From positions 1 to 64,000 of the forward strand of contig JYOD01000008.1 in NCBI GenBank assembly GCA_000955785.1: a stretch of DNA of 64,000 nucleotides, written 5' to 3'. This document shows positions 55,351-61,151 of this stretch, piece by piece (the stretch's first letter is position 1; each line of letters opens with the position of its first letter). The position numbers were made by a program, and so were the translations under genes. Origin of the DNA: Burkholderiaceae bacterium 16 (GTDB taxonomy: Bacteria; Pseudomonadota; Gammaproteobacteria; Burkholderiales; Burkholderiaceae). The notes beneath the pieces were generated by a model. The model ran no database searches. It saw only the letters and a list, made by a program, of their open reading frames with translations, and was not told the DNA's origin.

Positions 55351-56439
55351 TTGAGCCTCACCGTCGACCAGGTTACCGAAGTCCTGCGCACCGTGATCGA
55401 CCCCAACACGGGCCGGGATCTGGTGTCTACCCGCTCTGCCCGCAACGTGCGCGTCGAAGGCGGCGATGTGTCGCTTGAAGTCGAGCTGGGCTATCCCGGC
55501 AAGAGCCAGCTGGAACCGATCCGCAAGCAGGTGGTTGCTGCGCTGCGGCAACTGCCGGGCGTGACCAATGCCAGCGTGGCCGTCAGCATGAAGATCGTTG
55601 CGCATGCCGTACAGCGCGGCGTCAAGCTGCTGCCGGGCGTGAAGAACGTGATCGCCGTGGCGTCGGGCAAGGGCGGGGTGGGCAAGTCCACCACCGCCGT
55701 CAACCTGGCGCTGGCATTGTCCGCCGAGGGCGCCCGCGTGGGCATGCTCGACGCCGACATCTACGGTCCCAGCCTGCCGATGATGCTCGGCATCGACGGC
55801 CGCCCCGAGTCCTCCGACGGCCAGACCATGGAGCCGCTCGAAGGCCACGGCCTGCAGGCCAACTCCATCGGTTTCCTGATCGAGCAGGACAATCCCATGG
55901 TGTGGCGCGGCCCGATGGTGACCTCGGCGCTGGAGCAGTTGCTGCGCCAGACCAACTGGCACGATCTCGATTACCTGATCGTCGACATGCCGCCGGGCAC
56001 CGGCGACATCCAGCTGACGCTGTCGCAGAAAGTGCCGGTTACGGGCGCTGTGATCGTCACGACGCCCCAGGACATCGCCTTGCTGGACGCCAAGAAGGGC
56101 CTGAAGATGTTCGAGAAGGTGGGGATTCCCATTCTCGGCCTCGTTGAGAACATGGCGGTCTACTGCTGCCCGAACTGCGGCCACGTCGAGCATATCTTCG
56201 GCGAAGGCGGCGGCGAGAAGATGTGTGAGGACTACGGCGTGGACCTGCTCGGCAGCATGCCGCTTAACCGCTCGATCCGCGAGCAGGCCGACTCCGGCCG
56301 CCCCACCGTGGTGTCCGACCCCGACAGCCCGATCGCCGAGCTCTACCGCGCCATGGCGCGCAAGGTGGCCATCAAGGTGGCCGACCGCGCCCGCGACATG
56401 ACCAGCAAGTTCCCCAGCATCGTGGTGCAGAACACCTGA
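55351..56439 (+). CDS. mrp: Mrp/ApbC iron-sulfur cluster carrier ATPase
   Basis: This protein of about 362 residues has an N-terminal MIP18/DUF59 domain (about 1-85) and a ParA-like ATPase domain: P-loop GKGGVGKST at 106-114, DADIYGPSLPMMLG, VDMPPGTGD, and the CxxC pair C273/C276 that holds a bridging [4Fe-4S] cluster. Mrp delivers Fe-S clusters to apoproteins. A TTG start at 55351 is chosen because GGAG lies 7 bp upstream; the frame is open back to 55306. It is followed after only 5 bp by the DUF3305 gene, so it probably feeds the formate dehydrogenase module. Confidence 0.92.
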   Translation: MSLTVDQVTEVLRTVIDPNTGRDLVSTRSARNVRVEGGDVSLEVELGYPGKSQLEPIRKQVVAALRQLPGVTNASVAVSMKIVAHAVQRGVKLLPGVKNVIAVASGKGGVGKSTTAVNLALALSAEGARVGMLDADIYGPSLPMMLGIDGRPESSDGQTMEPLEGHGLQANSIGFLIEQDNPMVWRGPMVTSALEQLLRQTNWHDLDYLIVDMPPGTGDIQLTLSQKVPVTGAVIVTTPQDIALLDAKKGLKMFEKVGIPILGLVENMAVYCCPNCGHVEHIFGEGGGEKMCEDYGVDLLGSMPLNRSIREQADSGRPTVVSDPDSPIAELYRAMARKVAIKVADRARDMTSKFPSIVVQNT

Positions 56440-56444
56440 GCACC

Positions 56445-57029
56445 ATGGGCACGCCAGCCGATCCCGCCGCAGGCATCCCGGCCACCGGGGCCGAAGCCGG
56501 CGCTGTGCCGGCGGGCCGGCCCGGCGTCACCATGGCCGTGGTGATGCGCCGCGTGGCGCTGGCGAGCCCCTGGCAGCCGTGGAAATGGGAGCTTGACGCC
56601 GTGCTGCCCGACCTCGGCGAGTTCGGTGCCGTGCCGCACTGCCTGGCGCAGGACGAGCATGGCGCGCGCTGGCTGTATCCAGGCTACGGGGTCACGCTGT
56701 TCCGCGATGAGGCGGAGGGGTATTACCTCAACCTGACCTCCACCGCGCCCTGCTGGTTCGTGCTCTGGCGCATGGCGGAGGAGGGCGGCCAGGCCGCCGT
56801 CCCCGCGTCGGACAATGGCGAGCCGTTGCCGCTGCCGGTCACCGTGACACTCTCCTACAACGAGGCCGGACGCTGGCTTGATGCCGGCGAAACCGTCGAG
56901 AATGTGCCGCTGGCGCCCGAGCAACTCGACTGGCTGCGCGCCTACGTGGCAGAGCATTACCGCCCGGAGCCCAAGAAACGCCGCCGCCCGGAATCGTTCA
57001 AGGCGCCGGAGGACCGGGCGCGATACTAA
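56445..57029 (+). CDS. DUF3305 protein (formate dehydrogenase-associated)
   Basis: This 194-residue protein matches the DUF3305 family: VVMRRVALASPWQPWKWELD, YPGYGVTLFRDEAEGYYLNL and VTLSYNEAGRWLDAGETVEN. Members are found beside formate dehydrogenase genes and are thought to be accessory factors, without a known biochemical role. The N-terminal 28 residues are low complexity. It starts 5 bp after mrp and is followed by DUF3306 after 16 bp. Confidence 0.88.
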   Translation: MGTPADPAAGIPATGAEAGAVPAGRPGVTMAVVMRRVALASPWQPWKWELDAVLPDLGEFGAVPHCLAQDEHGARWLYPGYGVTLFRDEAEGYYLNLTSTAPCWFVLWRMAEEGGQAAVPASDNGEPLPLPVTVTLSYNEAGRWLDAGETVENVPLAPEQLDWLRAYVAEHYRPEPKKRRRPESFKAPEDRARY

Positions 57030-57045
57030 TGCAGGCTGGTACCGC

Positions 57046-57666
57046 ATGAGCGATGACTCTTTCCTGTCGCGCTGGTCACGCCGCAAGGCCGCGGCGCGCC
57101 AGGGACAGCCGCTGGCGCCTGAACCGGCGCCACCCGTGCCGGCCGAACCGCCAGCGCCCGCTGACCGGTGGCAGGCGGAACCTGCCGCGCCGGCCGAGCC
57201 CCTCCCCACGCTTGCCGATGCCGCGTTGCTGCAGCCGGGCGACAGCATTGCGCGTTTCGTGGCGCGCGGCGTAGACGAAACCGTCAAGCGCGCCGCGCTC
57301 AAGACCTTGTTTGCCGATCCGCATTTCAATGTGATGGACGGGCTCGATATCTACATCGACGACTACAGCAAACCCGACCCGATTCCCCTCGATGTGCTGC
57401 GGCGCATGCGCCAGTCCGAGACGCTGGGCCTGTTCGCGCCGACCGACGACGAACTGGCTGCGGCACGCGCGGCGGAACAGGCGCTGGATGCGCCCGGAGC
57501 TGCGGTGCCGGAGGCGGAGCAGGCCACCGCGGGCCAGCCAGAGGCGCTGGAGTCCCCGCAATCCGTGCCACCTGAAATGCAGCCTCACGCGCCCGTTGCA
57601 GCCGCTCCCAAGTTGCCCGGCGCAGCGCACCAGCCCGACGATTCCGCCCCAGGCAAACACGCGTAG
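57046..57666 (+). CDS. DUF3306 protein (formate dehydrogenase-associated)
   Basis: This 206-residue protein matches DUF3306: FLSRWSRRKAAARQG at the start, then VDETVKRAALKTLFADPHFN and VMDGLDIYIDDYSKPDPIP in the conserved centre. The proline/alanine-rich linker (25-55) and the alanine-rich tail are disordered. It belongs to the same module as DUF3305. Its function is unknown; the partner genes suggest a role in assembly or electron transfer of formate dehydrogenase. Confidence 0.88.
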   Translation: MSDDSFLSRWSRRKAAARQGQPLAPEPAPPVPAEPPAPADRWQAEPAAPAEPLPTLADAALLQPGDSIARFVARGVDETVKRAALKTLFADPHFNVMDGLDIYIDDYSKPDPIPLDVLRRMRQSETLGLFAPTDDELAAARAAEQALDAPGAAVPEAEQATAGQPEALESPQSVPPEMQPHAPVAAAPKLPGAAHQPDDSAPGKHA

Positions 57667-57767
57667 CCGCTGCCGCAACAGCGGCCTACAATGGGCTTCC
57701 CCCCACAATTCGCAGGCCGCAAGACTCCTTGGAAAAGGGGCAGCCGGGCCGGCAAGCTGCATTCACC

Positions 57768-59936
57768 ATGCCGACGCTGATTTGCAATTGCAACGACACC
57801 ATGCCGCTTGACGGGGCGGCCCTGTCGGGTGATGGCCCCACTTGCGCAGGCAGTACCAGCCCACCGCTCAAGGTCCACCATCTGCTGTGCCGCCGCGAGA
57901 TCGGCGATTTCACCACCGCGCTCGACGGCACGGACGACGTGATCGTGGCCTGCACGCAGGAGCGCCAGCTGTTCACCGAGGTGGCCGCAAAGCGCCAGGC
58001 TGGCGGCACCATGACGGCGCCGGTGCGCTTCGTCAATATTCGCGAAACCGGCGGCTGGTCGCAGGGGGCCCGGCGCGATCCCAAGACCGCCAATGCCAAG
58101 ATCGCCGCGCTGCTGGCCGCCGCCGCGCTGCCCGAGCCGGAACCGGTGCCGCTGGTGGACTATCGCGCGAAGGGCGCCGTGCTGGTGCTCGGGCCCGCCG
58201 CGCGCGCCATCCCCTGGGCCGGCAAGCTGGCCGAATCCGGCATGGAGGTGTCGGTGCTGCTGAGCGGCGCTGGCGCCGCCATGGCCGCGGCGGCCCTGCC
58301 TGCCTCGCGGGCCTTCCCGGTGCACAGCGGCAAGCTGGTCAAGCTCGGCGGCTGGCTGGGCGCCTTCGAGGCAAGCTGGGAGACCGGCACGGGGCGCAGC
58401 AACCCGATCGACCTGGATCTGTGCACGCGCTGCAATGCCTGCATCGACGTCTGCCCCGAGGACGCGATCGATTTCAGCTACCAGATCGACCTGGACCGCT
58501 GCCGCTCCCATCGCGCCTGCGTGAAGGCTTGCGGCGCGGCTGCCGCGATCGACTTCGATCGTCCGCTAGGGACCGCCACCGAGCGCTTCGACCTGGTGTT
58601 CGATCTGGCCGATGCGCCGTTCTTCACCATGCACTCGCCGCCGCAAGGCTACCTGTATGCCGGCGCGGATACGCTGCGCCAGCACACGCAGGCGCTGGCC
58701 CTGGTCCAGATGAAGGGCGAGTTCGAGAAGCCGAAGTTCTTCCAGTACAAGGAAAAAATCTGCGCGCACGGCCGCAACCAGACTACCGGCTGCACGGCCT
58801 GCATCGATATCTGTTCCACCGAGGCGATCCGCTCGCAATGGCATGACGGGCGCGGCCGTATCGAGGTCACGCCCAACCTGTGCATGGGCTGCGGCGCCTG
58901 CACCACGGTGTGCCCGACCGGCGCCATCAGCTATGCCTATCCCAAGCCGGACTATCTCGGCGAGCGCCTGCGCACCCTGGTCTCGGCCTACCGCGCGGCC
59001 GGCGGGCGCGATGCGGTGCTGCTATTGCATGGCGAGGAATACGGCAATGCCCCCATCCTGGCGCTGGGCCGCGCCGCGCGGGCCGGACAGGCGCGCGGCA
59101 TCCCGCCCAATGTCATCCCGGTGGGACTGTTCCACCCGGCCGCGTGCGGGCTCGAGCTTTGGCTGTCGGCCATTTGCTGGGGCGCCGGCCACGTTGCCGT
59201 GATGCTGACCGGCGACGAGGCCCCGCAATACCGCACGGCCCTGGCCGGGCAGATGGCGGTGGGGCAGGCCATCCTGGCGGGCCTCGGCTATGACGGTGAA
59301 TTCCTGTCGCTGGTCGATTCCCCTGATGCTGCCACGCTGGATGCGCAACTCGCGCAACTTGCACCAGCGAATGCGGCCGGCGCCAATCCCCCGGCGGTTT
59401 TCCACGCTGCCGCCGCCAAGCGCGAAACGCTGGATTTTGCGCTGGACCACCTGGTGCGCAACGCACCGCGGCCGCAGGCCAGCGTACCGCTGCCAGCCGG
59501 CGCGCCGCTGGGCACCGTGGCGGTTGACACCGGGCGCTGCACGTTGTGCATGGCCTGCGTCGGCGTTTGTCCCTCGCAGGCCCTGCGCGACAACCCCGAA
59601 CGTCCGGTGCTAGGCTTCCTGGAGCGCAATTGCGTGCAGTGCGGCCTGTGCGAAAAAACCTGCCCGGAAGACGCCATCACCCTGGTGCCGCGCCTGCTGA
59701 CCGGTGAAGACGCGCGGCGCACCGTGACGCTTGCCGAGACCCAGCCTTTCCATTGCATCCGCTGCGGCAAGCCATTTGGCACGGCCCAGATGGTGCATGT
59801 CATGCTGACCCGGCTGGCAAGCCACCCGGCATTTGCCGGCGAGGCCGCCGAGCGCCTGAAGATGTGCGGCGATTGCCGCGTCGTCGATATGATGGAAAAG
59901 GATGCCGGCGCCGCCAGCGGCACCGCCGTACAGTAG
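57768..59936 (+). CDS. Large polyferredoxin (multi-[4Fe-4S] protein) of the formate dehydrogenase cluster
   Basis: This 722-residue protein has at least five cysteine clusters of ferredoxin type: CTRCNACIDVC (from C219), CAHGRNQTTGC-TAC-IDIC (from C332), CMGCGACTTVC (from C372), CTLCMACVGVC (from C591) and CVQCGLCEKTC (from C622). A cluster near 242-253 (CRSHRACVKAC) is irregular. The C-terminal end has HCIRCGKPFG and MCGDCRVVDMM, resembling zinc ribbons. It probably relays electrons or delivers clusters for formate dehydrogenase. A TACAAT at 57687 could be its -10 box. Start at 57768 (MPTLICNCN) is chosen over a TTG at 57729. Confidence 0.85.
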   Translation: MPTLICNCNDTMPLDGAALSGDGPTCAGSTSPPLKVHHLLCRREIGDFTTALDGTDDVIVACTQERQLFTEVAAKRQAGGTMTAPVRFVNIRETGGWSQGARRDPKTANAKIAALLAAAALPEPEPVPLVDYRAKGAVLVLGPAARAIPWAGKLAESGMEVSVLLSGAGAAMAAAALPASRAFPVHSGKLVKLGGWLGAFEASWETGTGRSNPIDLDLCTRCNACIDVCPEDAIDFSYQIDLDRCRSHRACVKACGAAAAIDFDRPLGTATERFDLVFDLADAPFFTMHSPPQGYLYAGADTLRQHTQALALVQMKGEFEKPKFFQYKEKICAHGRNQTTGCTACIDICSTEAIRSQWHDGRGRIEVTPNLCMGCGACTTVCPTGAISYAYPKPDYLGERLRTLVSAYRAAGGRDAVLLLHGEEYGNAPILALGRAARAGQARGIPPNVIPVGLFHPAACGLELWLSAICWGAGHVAVMLTGDEAPQYRTALAGQMAVGQAILAGLGYDGEFLSLVDSPDAATLDAQLAQLAPANAAGANPPAVFHAAAAKRETLDFALDHLVRNAPRPQASVPLPAGAPLGTVAVDTGRCTLCMACVGVCPSQALRDNPERPVLGFLERNCVQCGLCEKTCPEDAITLVPRLLTGEDARRTVTLAETQPFHCIRCGKPFGTAQMVHVMLTRLASHPAFAGEAAERLKMCGDCRVVDMMEKDAGAASGTAVQ

Positions 59937-60033
59937 GCCTGGCTCGCCGGGCGAAAGCCGTCTTGCCGCGTGCGCGCGGCGGGACGCTCGACCCCGGCCC
60001 GCGCTATCCGGAAACCCCTAGAACAATCACGAT

Positions 60034-60672
60034 ATGACAGATTTCCAGCCTATCCAGCTGATCCCCCCGGCAATCGACGGCACCGCCAATGCCGAGGACA
60101 CCGCCCGCGCGGACCTGTACGGCCTGCTGGCCACCCTGTTATATCGCGCGCCGGATGCCGCGCTGCTGCACCATATCGCCGCCAACCGCGCCCACGGCGA
60201 AGATGCCACGACGCCGTTGGGCGAAGCCTGGAATGGTTTGTGCGACGCAGCATCGGCCACCACGGCCGCGCAGGCCGCTGACGAGTACCAGCAATTGTTC
60301 ATTGGCGTGGGCAAGCCGGAGGTCTTTCTGTACGGCTCCTACTACCAGACGGGCTTTCTCAATGAACGCCCGGTGGTGGCGCTGCGCGATGATCTTGCGC
60401 GCTACGGCCTGGTGCGCCAGGACAACGTGACCGAGACCGAGGACCATATCGCCACCCTGTGCGAGGTAATGCGCTTCCTGGTGGCGGGCGAGGACGCCGG
60501 CATCGCCAATCTCGCCGAGCAGCAGCACTTTTTCTCGCGGCATCTGCAGTCGTGGGTGGAAACCATGTGCGATGCCGCGGCGGCGCATCCGCAAGCGCGC
60601 TTCTACGTGCATGTGGCCGGTTTGCTGAAGGCTTTCATGGCGGTCGAGGCGATTGCGCTCGACATGCACTGA
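60034..60672 (+). CDS. TorD-family molybdoenzyme chaperone
   Basis: This 212-residue all-helical protein matches the TorD/DmsD chaperones: RADLYGLLATLLYRAPDAAL, EYQQLFIGVGKPEVFLYGSY (the EYxxLF signature) and LVRQDNVTETEDHIATLCEV. Such chaperones bind the Tat signal and help load molybdenum cofactor before export. It lies between the polyferredoxin gene and the Tat-signal genes at 60888 and 61152, so the formate dehydrogenase alpha subunit is the likely client. Confidence 0.92.
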   Translation: MTDFQPIQLIPPAIDGTANAEDTARADLYGLLATLLYRAPDAALLHHIAANRAHGEDATTPLGEAWNGLCDAASATTAAQAADEYQQLFIGVGKPEVFLYGSYYQTGFLNERPVVALRDDLARYGLVRQDNVTETEDHIATLCEVMRFLVAGEDAGIANLAEQQHFFSRHLQSWVETMCDAAAAHPQARFYVHVAGLLKAFMAVEAIALDMH

Positions 60673-60738
60673 GGCGGCAAGGCCGAAGGTTGCTAGAGGG
60701 GCGGAGGGGAGGCGTGCAATGTGTCCCCGGCCTGGTTC

Positions 60739-60763
60739 CAAAACGGTTGAGATATGGCCGTTT
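60739..60763 (+). terminator. Hairpin after the TorD-like gene
   Basis: A 7-bp perfect stem (AAAACGG/CCGTTTT) with an 11-base loop follows the torD-like stop by 67 bp. It ends in TTTTC. It may partly terminate the upstream transcript; the AT-rich 60780-60850 interval downstream may hold a promoter for the formate dehydrogenase genes. Confidence 0.45.
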
Positions 60764-60887
60764 TCAAGCGTCGGCATCGGTAAAAACCCGTGCATTGCAT
60801 GGTCTTTCGCCATATTCAATCTAAAATAAGCAAAAGAATACATAACTGGCTTGGTAATCGGTTTTTGTCTGCCGAGGAGCCCCCCCC

Positions 60888-61097
60888 ATGAAAGAGAAGC
60901 AGCCCAGGGTCGCACGACGTACTTTTCTTGCCGGCGCAGGTGTCGTTGCGGCTGCCGGCGCCGCTGCCGCGCTGACCGCGCGCGGTCCGGCCTTGCCCAC
61001 GCAGGCCGCGGCCATTCCGGATGTCACGCCCAGCGACGGCGAGGGCTACCGCGTTACCGAACACATTCGCAAGTACTACCGGACAACGCTGGTGTGA
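60888..61097 (+). CDS. Formate dehydrogenase-region Tat-signal small protein
   Basis: This 69-residue protein has a twin-arginine signal (RVARRTFLAGAGVVAAAGAA) and a short conserved tail (DGEGYRVTEHIRKYYRTTLV). It matches the small Tat-target proteins coded just before formate dehydrogenase alpha subunits. Its role is unknown; the tail could be a small periplasmic subunit or a stabiliser. It lies 54 bp before the alpha subunit gene. Confidence 0.88.
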   Translation: MKEKQPRVARRTFLAGAGVVAAAGAAAALTARGPALPTQAAAIPDVTPSDGEGYRVTEHIRKYYRTTLV

Positions 61098-61151
61098 GTT
61101 GCATCGCGCCTGGTGCGCGTGCTCGACCTCGTTTCCATCCAGGGGTGATAC

